A stretch of DNA of 64,000 bases from NCBI RefSeq assembly GCF_030182585.1, contig NZ_JARXOW010000001.1, forward strand, positions 2,418,001 to 2,482,000. The letters are read 5' to 3'. Below the pieces are notes generated by a model, which was not told where the DNA came from, ran no database searches, and saw only the letters and a program-made list of their open reading frames with translations. Shown here piece by piece: positions 43,451 to 52,009 of this stretch (position 1 is the first letter of the stretch; each line of letters begins with the position of its first letter). Made by a program: the position numbers and the translations under genes. This stretch comes from Pedobacter faecalis. GTDB taxonomy: Bacteria; Bacteroidota; Bacteroidia; Sphingobacteriales; Sphingobacteriaceae.

Positions 43451-43717
43451 ATGCAGCAACCATTTGATATCATACTCGGCGATGTGAACTATGCGGTATT
43501 TCCTGAAGGAAATGATACCTACGCCATATATAAGGACGGAAAAGAATACGCTCTTATTCAAAGAGATACCGATACCCAGTGGATCAAGTTGGATGCTGAG
43601 ACCGGTACACCTGACTTTGAGGCCGACGAAGAGATCAATCAAATCGGCCGTGAAATCGTTGCCTATGTGCCTCCTGCAGAAGGTGATGAACTGGACGAAG
43701 ACGAGGACGAAGATTAA
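43451..43717 (+). CDS. small acidic conserved hypothetical protein
   Basis: An 88-residue very acidic protein. The N-terminal part has beta-strand character (FDIILGDVNYAVFPEGNDTY, ALIQRDTDTQWIKLDAETG) and the C-terminus is a run of Asp and Glu (ELDEDEDED). No signal peptide or TM helix. The function is unknown; the strong charge suggests interaction with a basic partner. A TATCTTTA box lies at 43422-43429, 21 bases before the ATG. It converges on yifB. Confidence 0.65.
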   Translation: MQQPFDIILGDVNYAVFPEGNDTYAIYKDGKEYALIQRDTDTQWIKLDAETGTPDFEADEEINQIGREIVAYVPPAEGDELDEDEDED

Positions 43718-43718
43718 T

Positions 43719-45257
43719 CTACCGGTTCCAGCTGCTTCTGTCCAGGCTGCGGTAATGGATTGCCTCCGCCAAATGCTCCAGGCGGATTTCCGGTGTCCCC
43801 GTCAGATCCGCAATGGTGCGCGAAACCTTCAGTATACGGTCATACGCCCTGGCCGAAAGCCCAAGTTTTTCCATGGCACGCTTAATTAACTGCTGTCCGT
43901 CAGGATTAATTTTACAAACTGCGCGGACCATATTGGGGCTCATTTGCGCGTTGTAGTGCAGCGATTCCTGCTGCCTGAATCTTTCCGTTTGCACTGCCCT
44001 GGCAGCGATCACCCTTTCGCGAATCGCACTGCTCGGCTCAGCCTCCGCAGCAGATGTCAAGGCATTAAAGTCAACAGGGGTTACTTCCACGTGCAGGTCA
44101 ATCCGGTCCAGCAAGGGTCCTGAAATCTTTCCAAGATAGCGCTGAACCTCGCCCGGACTACAGGTACATTCGCGCTCGGGGTGGTTAAAGAAACCACATG
44201 GGCACGGATTCATAGAGGCGATAAGCATGAAGCTGGCGGGGTAATCCACACACATCTTTGCTCTTGATATCACCACATTCCTGTCTTCCAGCGGCTGACG
44301 CATCACTTCCAGTACGCTTCTTTTAAACTCCGGAAGTTCATCCAGAAATAGTACGCCGTTATGCGCAAGGGAGATCTCCCCAGGCTGCGGATTAGCTCCA
44401 CCGCCAACCAATGCCATATCCGAGATTGTGTGATGCGGACTGCGGTAAGGGCGTTCGGTCATCAAGGCATTTGCGGCACTTAACTTACCCGCGACAGAAT
44501 GAATTTTCGTGGTCTCCAGCGCTTCATGCAGACTAAGGGGAGGAAGGATCGTTGGCAACCGCTTGGCCAGCATCGTTTTTCCCGCGCCCGGTGGACCAAT
44601 CAGAATCAGGTTATGCCCGCCAGCAGCTGCAATCTCCATCGCGCGTTTGATGTTTTCCTGGCCCTTAACATCAGCAAAGTCGTGAGGATACCGGTTTATA
44701 CTCCTGAAAAAGTCAGCGCGGGTATTTACCTCCACCGGTTCAGGTCTCTGGCCTCCGGTAAAAAAGCTAACCACTTCGGGCAGCGTGCGCATGCCATATA
44801 CCGAAATATCGCTTACAATAGCTGCTTCCCCAGCATTTGCGTCCGGCAGAATAAAGCCACCGAAGCCAGCCTGTCTTGCTTGTATTGCGATTGGCAAAGC
44901 ACCTTTAAACGGCTGGAGTGTCCCGTCGAGCGAGAGCTCGCCCATAATAAAGTAATTGCCTATGTCGTCCGCTTCAATCTGACCTGAAGCTGCCAGGATG
45001 CCAATAGCAATAGGTAAATCGTATGCAGAACCTTCCTTCCTGATGTCGGCAGGCGCCAGGTTAATCACAATTTTCTGTCTGGGCATTTTGAGGCCGGCCG
45101 ACTGGATCGCGTTTTCTACTCTGCGCAGACTTTCCTTGATCGCATTGTCGGGCAAGCCAACGATATGATACCTATTGCCACCACCAATGCTCACCTCAAG
45201 CGTTATCGTAAGCGCATTGACACCAAATACGGCGCCTCCATATGTTTTTACCAGCAT
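43719..45257 (-). CDS. YifB-type Mg-chelatase-like AAA ATPase (ComM family)
   Basis: A 512-residue protein of the YifB/ComM family. ComM is a hexameric helicase that promotes branch migration during natural transformation in proteobacteria. An N-terminal ChlI/Lon-protease-like domain spans about 1-180 (MLVKTYGGAVFGVNALTI, NLAPADIRKEGSAYDLPIAI), then the AAA core with Walker A IGPPGAGKTMLAKRLP near 220, GVLFLDELPEFKRSVLEVMR near 300 and a zinc-like CPCGFFNHPERECTC cluster near 352. The ATG at 45257 fits the family N-terminus; the longer open frame adds 18 unconserved residues. It lies 95 bases after ffh. Confidence 0.93.
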   Translation of the reverse strand: MLVKTYGGAVFGVNALTITLEVSIGGGNRYHIVGLPDNAIKESLRRVENAIQSAGLKMPRQKIVINLAPADIRKEGSAYDLPIAIGILAASGQIEADDIGNYFIMGELSLDGTLQPFKGALPIAIQARQAGFGGFILPDANAGEAAIVSDISVYGMRTLPEVVSFFTGGQRPEPVEVNTRADFFRSINRYPHDFADVKGQENIKRAMEIAAAGGHNLILIGPPGAGKTMLAKRLPTILPPLSLHEALETTKIHSVAGKLSAANALMTERPYRSPHHTISDMALVGGGANPQPGEISLAHNGVLFLDELPEFKRSVLEVMRQPLEDRNVVISRAKMCVDYPASFMLIASMNPCPCGFFNHPERECTCSPGEVQRYLGKISGPLLDRIDLHVEVTPVDFNALTSAAEAEPSSAIRERVIAARAVQTERFRQQESLHYNAQMSPNMVRAVCKINPDGQQLIKRAMEKLGLSARAYDRILKVSRTIADLTGTPEIRLEHLAEAIHYRSLDRSSWNR

Positions 45258-45352
45258 AGCTTTTACGAGGGGCTCGTTGCCCTTGTCTAAATTAAGCTGA
45301 TTTACCGCCACGACGGTTGCCGTAAAAGAAATTTATTTTTTTAGGCAGAAGA

Positions 45353-46693
45353 CTACATTCTTCCCTGAGGCATTTTCGGCATGTTTCTCATCATCTTTGC
45401 CGCAGCGGCCGGATTTGAGAATTGCTTCATCACCTTACGCATGTCCTCAAACTGCTTGATCAGTTTAGTAACCTCCTCAACAGGTCGGCCCGAGCCTTTA
45501 GCGATCCTAAGCCTTCTGCTTTGCTGAATGCTATCCGGGTTTTCCTTCTCAAACGGCGTCATAGACTGGATGATCGCTTCAATACCTTTAAACGCATCAT
45601 CTTCGATCTCGATGTTCTTCATCATTTTGCCAACGCCTGGGATCATCCCCATCAGATCCTTCATGTTGCCCATCTTTTTAATTTGCTGGATCTGATTATA
45701 AAAGTCGTTGAAGTCGAACTTATTCTTACGGATTTTCTTTTGAAGTTCCGCAGCCTCTTTCTCGTCAAACTGCTGCTGCGCGCGCTCTACAAGGGAAACC
45801 ACGTCACCCATACCCAGAATACGGGAAGCCATACGGTCCGGATAGAATACATCCAGCGCCTCCATTTTCTCACCCGTACCAATAAATTTAATGGGCTTGT
45901 TTACCACCGATTTGATAGAAAGCGCAGCACCACCTCGGGTATCACCATCAAGTTTCGTTAAAACCACCCCGGTGAAATCAAGGCGGTCGTTAAAAGCCTT
46001 GGCAGTGTTAACCGCATCCTGTCCGGTCATGGCATCAACAACGAACAGGATTTCATGCGGTTTAGTATTGGCTTTAACAGCGGCAATCTCATCCATCATC
46101 TGCTCATCTACCGCCAACCGGCCTGCTGTATCTATGATAATAACGTTGTTATTCTGTTTTTTACCCTCGGCAATACCTTCCATGGCAATACCTACCGGGT
46201 CTTTCGAGTCGCGGTTCACATACACCGGCACACCGACCTGTCCGCCCAGAACCTCCAACTGATCAATCGCTGCAGGACGATATACGTCGCCCGCCACCAA
46301 AAGAGGCTTCTTACCTTTAGCTTTAAGGAAGTTTGCCAGTTTACCGGTAAAGGTCGTTTTACCCGCACCGTTCAAACCCGCAATCAGGATAATCGTAGGA
46401 TTGTTCTTAAGGTCAAGCTCCGTAACCTCACCACCCATCAGGGAGGTCAGCTCATCGTTCATGACCTTGGTGAGCAACTGTCCGGGCGAGATAGACGTAA
46501 GAACGTTCTGACCAAGCGCCTTCTGCTTCACCTCATCCGTAAAGGTTTTCGCTGTCTTATAATTTACGTCGGCATCCAAAAGCGCCTTACGGATCTCCTT
46601 CATGGTCTCGGCCACGTTGATCTCTGTAATGCTACCCTGACCCTTTAAAACTTTAAACGCACGGTCCAGCTTATCCTGTAAATTTTCAAACAT
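45353..46693 (-). CDS. ffh: signal recognition particle protein Ffh
   Basis: GTPase that targets membrane proteins with 4.5S RNA. The 446-residue protein has the N domain at 1-90, the G domain with GLNGAGKTTFTGKLA near 108, DTAGRLAVDEQ near 190 and TKLDGDTRGGAALS near 247, and the methionine-rich M domain at about 300-446 with RRLRIAKGSGRPVEEV and a Met-rich end (MMRNMPKMPQGRM). No 4.5S RNA gene was seen nearby. Confidence 0.97.
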   Translation of the reverse strand: MFENLQDKLDRAFKVLKGQGSITEINVAETMKEIRKALLDADVNYKTAKTFTDEVKQKALGQNVLTSISPGQLLTKVMNDELTSLMGGEVTELDLKNNPTIILIAGLNGAGKTTFTGKLANFLKAKGKKPLLVAGDVYRPAAIDQLEVLGGQVGVPVYVNRDSKDPVGIAMEGIAEGKKQNNNVIIIDTAGRLAVDEQMMDEIAAVKANTKPHEILFVVDAMTGQDAVNTAKAFNDRLDFTGVVLTKLDGDTRGGAALSIKSVVNKPIKFIGTGEKMEALDVFYPDRMASRILGMGDVVSLVERAQQQFDEKEAAELQKKIRKNKFDFNDFYNQIQQIKKMGNMKDLMGMIPGVGKMMKNIEIEDDAFKGIEAIIQSMTPFEKENPDSIQQSRRLRIAKGSGRPVEEVTKLIKQFEDMRKVMKQFSNPAAAAKMMRNMPKMPQGRM

Positions 46694-46729
46694 CTCTTAA
46701 TCCTGTATTTATGGTGATTATACTCGCTC

Positions 46730-46737
46730 CAAAGTTA
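46730..46737 (-). promoter_or_regulatory. -7 element of ffh
   Basis: TAACTTTG on the minus strand matches TAnnTTTG, 36 bases before the ffh ATG. The -33 partner is not clear. Confidence 0.45.
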
Positions 46738-46777
46738 GTGAATTTTTTGACCCCACATAAGGCTTGTACCTGTTTAC

Positions 46778-47797
46778 TTATCTCGGGAAAGTGAACCCAA
46801 AACCTAAGGAAAGGTTTTGACTGGCCTGTATTTCGCGGTCAGCATCTTTATCAAACAGACCTACGCCGTTGATCTGCACCCGCATAAACTTGTTGATCTG
46901 AGACTTCAAGGTAACATCCAAGCGGTGGTCAATATGCTCAAGCTGCCTGTCGTAAGGGATAAACATGTTATAACGGGCATAGAGGAATACATTCTTAAAG
47001 ATTTCCTTATCGCGGAGTTCGCTGGTTACCTGAAAGGCGAGCTCATTTCTGAACGTTTGAGGAGGCCTTGCACCTTCACGCTTTCTTAAGCCGTAATTTC
47101 CGTTGTTAAACCGGGTGTTTATTACCGTTGTATCCAGCATAAACGTTTGTTTTGCCGTACCCGTACCGATCCTTGTTGAAAAATAAGGAACAGGTTTGTA
47201 CTCAAAACCGATAGACTCCGTAAGGTATCCCGGAGACATGAACTTGGAAATCAAGGACGACTTCTCTTCCCCTTCTTCCCTGTAATAGGCATAACCCGCA
47301 TCAAACTGCGTCTCAAGGGTTACCGATCCAAAGAAGAACCAACTCTTCGACAGCTGCAAACCCGCTTTGTTATCCCAGAAGATACGGTCTTTCGTTTTTT
47401 TCTGCAATTGGTCCTTATTTTTGATCTTACCGTATTCCAGCCTTACCTCGCTGGTATAGCTGTAGCCCTCCTTGCTGTAGGCTGTCCTGTAATTCAACAT
47501 GCCACCCACGGCAAATGAGTTTACACCACCGGCTTTCCAGTTCTTCGAAAACGAGCCCTGATTTACATCTACGCCAATCTGCGTGGTCGTCTTCCAGTAG
47601 TTTACTTTTTCATCCACCACAACCGGCAATATCTGTACAGGTTTGAATACCATGGGCGTTATACGCACCGGGATAGGACTCCGCTTTAACTTAATTTCAA
47701 GTCCTTTAGTTTCAATAGGAAGCGTATCTATCTCCTGTGCAAACAGAGGAGATACTGCGCCGAGCAATAAAAAAAGACAGATCTTAAAAGGCTTCAT
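46778..47797 (-). CDS. DUF3078 envelope protein
   Basis: A 339-residue exported protein with signal peptide MKPFKICLFLLLGAVSPLFA. The DUF3078 signature is at about 90-115 (GSFSKNWKAGGVNSFAVGGM and LNYRTAYSKEGY), followed by alternating strands (VRLEYGKIKNKDQLQKKTKD, SWFFFGSVTLETQFDAGYAY) that suggest an outer-membrane beta-barrel; it ends GFGFTFPR. The family is Bacteroidota-specific and its function is unknown. The start is the ATG at 47797, giving a standard signal peptide; an ATA/TTG-region extension of three codons is possible. Confidence 0.82.
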   Translation of the reverse strand: MKPFKICLFLLLGAVSPLFAQEIDTLPIETKGLEIKLKRSPIPVRITPMVFKPVQILPVVVDEKVNYWKTTTQIGVDVNQGSFSKNWKAGGVNSFAVGGMLNYRTAYSKEGYSYTSEVRLEYGKIKNKDQLQKKTKDRIFWDNKAGLQLSKSWFFFGSVTLETQFDAGYAYYREEGEEKSSLISKFMSPGYLTESIGFEYKPVPYFSTRIGTGTAKQTFMLDTTVINTRFNNGNYGLRKREGARPPQTFRNELAFQVTSELRDKEIFKNVFLYARYNMFIPYDRQLEHIDHRLDVTLKSQINKFMRVQINGVGLFDKDADREIQASQNLSLGFGFTFPR

Positions 47798-47874
47798 TTT
47801 ATACAAAGTAAAGCAAAAAAGTGACTTATTAAAAGTTTAATGCTAAACTAATTACGGGCATAAAAGTTTTCTAA

Positions 47875-48627
47875 TCAGAACTCTTCCATTTTTACCTTAG
47901 GCAAAGGAGGCAGGCGAAAAGCGGCTGGATTACGCTTATAACTTGCATAACTGTTCCTCAGATACACCACAAAAGCATAGTCAGACGCACTAAGCACAAA
48001 TTCGTACGTAGGCCGGTATTGCTGCATAAAATCCTGCGCTTCATGGTCGCCGATATTCAGTACCTGCTTCACGTGTTCCGGCCTGAACCTGTAATCAATG
48101 ATCGACTCCCGGTAGTCGCGCTCCAGGATTTTTTGCAAATGCCGCGCATTTTTTCCCTGCCGGCTTAGCAGGTTATAAATTGCATCTATCCCCAATCCAA
48201 CGCCGCCCATACCCAAATTGAGCAGGTCTTTAGATTTACCCCTTTCAAGGGCATATTTATATTCGCGCTGCGTCAACTCGTATTGTTCCTGAGGCGTCAG
48301 CTTCCTGCCCATAATAGACACTTCTTTAAGCGTAATTCCGCGCGATTTGAGTTGAAACAGTACCGACGACTGGCCGTTAAACACTATCGTATCTATCGAA
48401 TATCCCTCCAGAATCGCAAAGACCGTGTCGCCCGACGCGGCGGTGATGGCAAACTCACCCTTGGTGTTGTTGTAAATGCCCTCATCGCGACTGCTGTTAT
48501 AAATATAGACTTTTGCCAAACGTTGTTTAGTGTCTGTATCAATTACAAAGCCCCGCAGGTTGCCCGTCTGAGCAAAGGCCCCTGTAGCGCATGAGCAAAA
48601 AAGAATAAGCAGACCTAAAATCTTCAT
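47875..48627 (-). CDS. secreted protein with carboxypeptidase-regulatory-like domain
   Basis: A 250-residue exported protein. The signal peptide is MKILGLLILFCSCATGAFAQ, with a cysteine-containing SCAT stretch that could also be read as a weak lipobox. A carboxypeptidase-regulatory-like beta domain (about 22-95: LRGFVIDTDTKQRLAKVYIY, NNTKGEFAITAASGDTVFA) is followed by a helical C-terminal half with TPQEQYELTQREYKYALERG and YDYRFRPEHVKQVL-like segments. The function is unknown. Its layout repeats that of the protein at 36123-36764. A TAGCTTTG box is 9 bases before the ATG. Confidence 0.75.
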   Translation of the reverse strand: MKILGLLILFCSCATGAFAQTGNLRGFVIDTDTKQRLAKVYIYNSSRDEGIYNNTKGEFAITAASGDTVFAILEGYSIDTIVFNGQSSVLFQLKSRGITLKEVSIMGRKLTPQEQYELTQREYKYALERGKSKDLLNLGMGGVGLGIDAIYNLLSRQGKNARHLQKILERDYRESIIDYRFRPEHVKQVLNIGDHEAQDFMQQYRPTYEFVLSASDYAFVVYLRNSYASYKRNPAAFRLPPLPKVKMEEF

Positions 48628-48636
48628 TAGAAAAGT

Positions 48637-48644
48637 CAAAGCTA
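48637..48644 (-). promoter_or_regulatory. -7 element before the 250-residue secreted protein gene
   Basis: TAGCTTTG on the minus strand, 9 bases before the ATG at 48627. No matched -33 element. Confidence 0.4.
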
Positions 48645-48677
48645 CAAGATAACATCATGAGCCGTAAAATATTAACA

Positions 48678-49667
48678 TTATTTAACTACAATCAGTTTCT
48701 GCCCAATTTTAATTCCGGAGTCAGTCAGACCGTTCAGCGTTTTCAAGTCCTCCACCGAAATATTAAAACGTTTAGAGATACTGAAGAGGGTGTCGCCCTG
48801 TTTTACGACATAATTCTTTTCAGCTGGAACAGCAGCCGGATCAGGTGCGGACGTTGGTTCCGGAGTTGCGGGCGATAGCACAACAGGCTTTTTGTCGCGT
48901 TGCTTATATGGGCGGTATACCGGCGCAGGCGGGATGTCGTTGTTTATCGGCGGAGCGGAGATTTTCAATGTGTCCGGCACTTTAAGCACCTGTTTAGACG
49001 GAGGCGTCTCCACGGGCTTAAACTTCTTGTCTTCTTTAGGAATGTTGGCATTGATCTCTGTAAACACCCTGTCCTCCCGCTTCAATTTTTCCGTTTCCGT
49101 TTCAGGCTGATCGTAGCGGTATAACTGATACTTGTCGATCAGGTTGATCAGCAGTTCCGGGTATTTAGGGTTGGTCGCATAGCCCGCCGCTTTCAATCCC
49201 ATAGCCCAATTGCGGTAATCGTTTTTGTCGAGCTCGAATAAAGCACTGTAGCGTTTGCGCTTTAAAAATTCCGAATGGTCGCGGTACGACTCACGCGCGT
49301 CCTTATAGACCCGGAAACAATCATCCTTCTGGTCATCATCTTTATAATACCCCTTTCCCTTCCAGTCGGACGTACATTTTATGCCGAAGTGGTTATTAGC
49401 AAAGCGCGCCAGACTGCTGTTGCCGCTGGCCGACTCGAGGATGCCCTGCGCAAGCGTGATACTGGCTGGGATCCCGTACTTGTTCATCTCTTCAATGGCT
49501 ACCGACTTGAACTCCTCTATATAAGACAAGGTTGTCCGCGATTTGTATTCAGGATTAGCTTTTGTGGCTTCCTTTTCAATTTTTTTATTGTTACGGCTGT
49601 ATTGTCTCGTCTTACAAGACGAGAAAAACAGGATAATTGCAGCAATGCCCAGCAGTTTATATTTCAT
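48678..49667 (-). CDS. LysM-containing glucosaminidase lipoprotein
   Basis: A 329-residue peptidoglycan hydrolase candidate. Its lipoprotein signal ends in FFSSC (lipidated cysteine near residue 18). A glucosaminidase (FlgJ/Auto-like GH73) domain spans about 45-190, with ITLAQGILESASGNSSLARF holding the catalytic glutamate and NNHFGIKCTSDWKGKGYY. A Pro-rich linker (about 200-275) leads to one LysM at the end (YVVKQGDTLFSISKRFN, LKTLNGLTDSGIKIGQKL) that should bind peptidoglycan. It is encoded 24 bases after the O-methyltransferase gene. Confidence 0.92.
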   Translation of the reverse strand: MKYKLLGIAAIILFFSSCKTRQYSRNNKKIEKEATKANPEYKSRTTLSYIEEFKSVAIEEMNKYGIPASITLAQGILESASGNSSLARFANNHFGIKCTSDWKGKGYYKDDDQKDDCFRVYKDARESYRDHSEFLKRKRYSALFELDKNDYRNWAMGLKAAGYATNPKYPELLINLIDKYQLYRYDQPETETEKLKREDRVFTEINANIPKEDKKFKPVETPPSKQVLKVPDTLKISAPPINNDIPPAPVYRPYKQRDKKPVVLSPATPEPTSAPDPAAVPAEKNYVVKQGDTLFSISKRFNISVEDLKTLNGLTDSGIKIGQKLIVVK

Positions 49668-49691
49668 TAAAACGCTCGTTTTCAGTGTTAA

Positions 49692-50327
49692 TTATTTTTT
49701 TCTAATGATAAACAGACCGTCCCTAACCGGAAGGATCAGCTTCTCTACACGGTCATCGGCAGCGATCTTGTCGTTAAAACCTGTAATGTTTTTTGTGTCC
49801 TTATCCTGTTTTTCCTGCAGCACTTTGCCGCTCCAGAGCACATTATCCACAATAATCAGTCCTCCGCTCCGCACCTGGTCGAACACCATGTCATAATATG
49901 TCCCATTGTTTTTCTTGTCGGCATCAATAAACACCAGGTCAAACACCTCGTCAATCTCCTGAAGCGTGCTTGTCGCATCGCCGATAATATACCTGATCTG
50001 ATCCTTGAAAGGGGATGCCGCGAAGCTCTCACGCACCATGTCTTCCAGTTCTTCGTTGATGTCGAGCGTATACAGCATGCCATCATGCTGCAGACCTTCG
50101 GCCAGGCATAGTGTGGCATAACCCGTAAAGGTACCTACTTCCAGTATCCTTTTTGGAGAAATCATCTTGCTCACCATGCTCAGCACGCGGCCCTGGTAAT
50201 GCCCCGAAAGCATTCGAGGCATCAAAACCTTCAGATTGGTTTGCCGGTCTATGTGCTTCAGTAGCTCGCTTTCCGGTTCACAGTATTGAAGCAGCAGTTG
50301 CTGCATATCATCATTGATCAGGCTCAT
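49692..50327 (-). CDS. class I SAM-dependent O-methyltransferase
   Basis: A 211-residue protein of the catechol/caffeoyl-CoA O-methyltransferase-like family. The AdoMet-binding segment is ILEVGTFTGYATLCLAEGL at about residues 56-74. The next acidic strand is in LYTLDINEELEDMVRESF, and the metal-binding aspartates are in VFDLVFIDADKKNNGTYY and IIVDNVLWSGKV. The substrate is unknown. It starts 9 bases after ruvX and is probably co-transcribed with it. Confidence 0.93.
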   Translation of the reverse strand: MSLINDDMQQLLLQYCEPESELLKHIDRQTNLKVLMPRMLSGHYQGRVLSMVSKMISPKRILEVGTFTGYATLCLAEGLQHDGMLYTLDINEELEDMVRESFAASPFKDQIRYIIGDATSTLQEIDEVFDLVFIDADKKNNGTYYDMVFDQVRSGGLIIVDNVLWSGKVLQEKQDKDTKNITGFNDKIAADDRVEKLILPVRDGLFIIRKK

Positions 50328-50336
50328 ATTGTGCTG

Positions 50337-50753
50337 TTATAAACGAGGTTGCTCCATAAAATATTGTAAAATGATCGTAGCCGAAATGGTATCAATACGC
50401 TCCTTGTTTTGCCGGTCCTGCTTCCTGATCCCGCTCTGCAACACCGTCTCATGTGCCAGTTTGGAAGTGAATCGCTCGTCGACCCAATACTGTGGAATAT
50501 CCGGGAAAGTCTTTTTCAGGGTACGCGCAAAACCCTTCACATGCTGCGCGGAGTCCGAAGGGGTACCATCCATTTGTTTCGGGTCGCCAAATACAAAAGC
50601 CTCCACAGTTTCCCGAGCCACATAATTTTTCAGATATTGCACTAAATCCTTCGGATGCACGGTGTCCAAACCAGTGGCAATGATCTGCATCGGGTCGGTA
50701 ACCGCAATACCAACACGCTTTGTTCCATAGTCGAAGGCCATAATACGGGGCAT
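50337..50753 (-). CDS. ruvX: putative Holliday junction resolvase RuvX (YqgF)
   Basis: A 138-residue RNase H-fold protein, linked to 16S rRNA 5'-end maturation and Holliday junction resolution in different studies. It opens with [18 protein letters not shown], where the first catalytic aspartate lies, has [20 protein letters not shown] and [10 protein letters not shown] with the catalytic glutamate, and ends with the third acidic residue in [15 protein letters not shown]. The ATG at 50753 gives the family start; TATCTTTG is 5 bases upstream. It heads a leftward run of envelope and housekeeping genes. Confidence 0.94.
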   Translation of the reverse strand: MPRIMAFDYGTKRVGIAVTDPMQIIATGLDTVHPKDLVQYLKNYVARETVEAFVFGDPKQMDGTPSDSAQHVKGFARTLKKTFPDIPQYWVDERFTSKLAHETVLQSGIRKQDRQNKERIDTISATIILQYFMEQPRL

Positions 50754-50758
50754 GGGTC

Positions 50759-50766
50759 CAAAGATA
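50759..50766 (-). promoter_or_regulatory. TAnnTTTG box 5 bases before the ruvX start
   Basis: TATCTTTG on the minus strand, then GACCC and ATG. No TTG at 19-22 bases. Confidence 0.45.
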
Positions 50767-50859
50767 ACCAATTATTAAGTAACCACGTTCGGATATTGTT
50801 GTTGCTCGGGCAGTATCCCCGAGTTCATTCTCTACGTTATTTTTACTATTTTGCATGCC

Positions 50860-52008
50860 ATGCAGTTCAGGAAAATCATTGGTCAGGACGCTGTGAAGGC
50901 GCAGTTGATCCAGTCGGTAAACGACAACCGGGTAAGTCATGCCCAGCTGTTTTTGTCGTGCGATGGTAGCGGGGCGTTTCCTCTGGCCATAGCCTATGCA
51001 CAGTATCTTAACTGTGGCGACCGGCAGGAGGGTGATAGCTGTGGCAATTGTGCTTCATGCCGAAAGTATGAGCGGTACATCCATCCGGATCTGCATTTCT
51101 CTTACCCCTTCTTTGCTTCCAAAGATATACGAACGGCGGTAGATGTGCTCGAAGAATGGAGAAATATGCTGCAGGAAGATATCTATTTCGATATGGATAC
51201 CTGGCGCTCCAGGCTGAACGCGGAAAACAAGCAGGCCAATATTAATATCGCCGAGTGCCACGATATCATCAAAAAGTTGAGCTACAAAGCCTTTGAGGCG
51301 CCTACTAAGGTGCTTATTATGTGGCTGCCCGAGTATCTCGATAAAGAAGGAAACAGTCTCCTTAAGATCATTGAAGAGCCGCCGCAGAACACGTTATTTA
51401 TATTGGTAGCGCATAATCAGGACCAAATCCTACCCACTTTGCTGTCTCGTACGCAAATTGTTAAAATACCTAAACTGGATGATGAGGTTATTGAGGAAAA
51501 CCTGCTGGAAAGCTTTGGACTGTCCGAAAACCAGGCGCGGGAGTACAGTTTTCTGGCAGACGGAAATCTGATTGAGGCGAAGCGGCTGATAGTGAATACG
51601 CACAATGAGAATGCCGACCTGTTTTCCGGTTGGTTGAGGATGGGCTATGGCAACAGGGTGGCAGACCTGATCGGCTTTGTGGATCAGATCGCGGGCTGGG
51701 GCCGGGAAAATCAAAAGAACTTTCTGAAATATGGCATCAGCTTTATGCGGGAGTGCAGTCTGCTGCTCAGCGGTGCAGAAGACCTGGTTAAACTGCCCGC
51801 GAATGCATTAGATACCGCAAAGAAACTGTCGGCCAACGTGCTTAGTCTGGCCATGGCCGAAGCGGTGGTAGAGGAGCTCGAGAAAGCGCACTATCATGTG
51901 GAGCGAAATGCGAATCCTAAAATTCTGTTTTTAGATGTATCTTTACAGCTGGTTAAAATAATCAAATTTAAAACGTTCCCTTCGGGGACTCAACATATAT
52001 ACAACTGA
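50860..52008 (+). CDS. holB: DNA polymerase III subunit delta'
   Basis: Clamp-loader subunit of the replicative polymerase. In the 382-residue protein, the N-terminal segment FRKIIGQDAVKAQLIQSV is followed by AQLFLSCDGSGAFPLAIAYA, where the Walker A is degenerate as usual for delta'. CGNCASCRKYERYIHPD is the zinc-binding cysteine cluster. KVLIMWLPEYLDKEGNSLLK and EEPPQNTLFILV contain the SRC-like region with LLSRTQIVKIP. The ATG at 50860 is preferred over TTG at 50851. It is followed after one base by ricT. Confidence 0.94.
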   Translation: MQFRKIIGQDAVKAQLIQSVNDNRVSHAQLFLSCDGSGAFPLAIAYAQYLNCGDRQEGDSCGNCASCRKYERYIHPDLHFSYPFFASKDIRTAVDVLEEWRNMLQEDIYFDMDTWRSRLNAENKQANINIAECHDIIKKLSYKAFEAPTKVLIMWLPEYLDKEGNSLLKIIEEPPQNTLFILVAHNQDQILPTLLSRTQIVKIPKLDDEVIEENLLESFGLSENQAREYSFLADGNLIEAKRLIVNTHNENADLFSGWLRMGYGNRVADLIGFVDQIAGWGRENQKNFLKYGISFMRECSLLLSGAEDLVKLPANALDTAKKLSANVLSLAMAEAVVEELEKAHYHVERNANPKILFLDVSLQLVKIIKFKTFPSGTQHIYN

Positions 52009-52009
52009 T

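Noticed and set aside
42876..43463. 195-codon minus-strand open frame opposite the beta-barrel protein
   Set aside because: Overlaps a gene with a clear TM helix and barrel-like C-terminus; no own start context or motif.
46055..46648. 197-codon plus-strand open frame opposite ffh
   Set aside because: Mirror frame of a highly conserved gene, His- and Arg-rich without family features.
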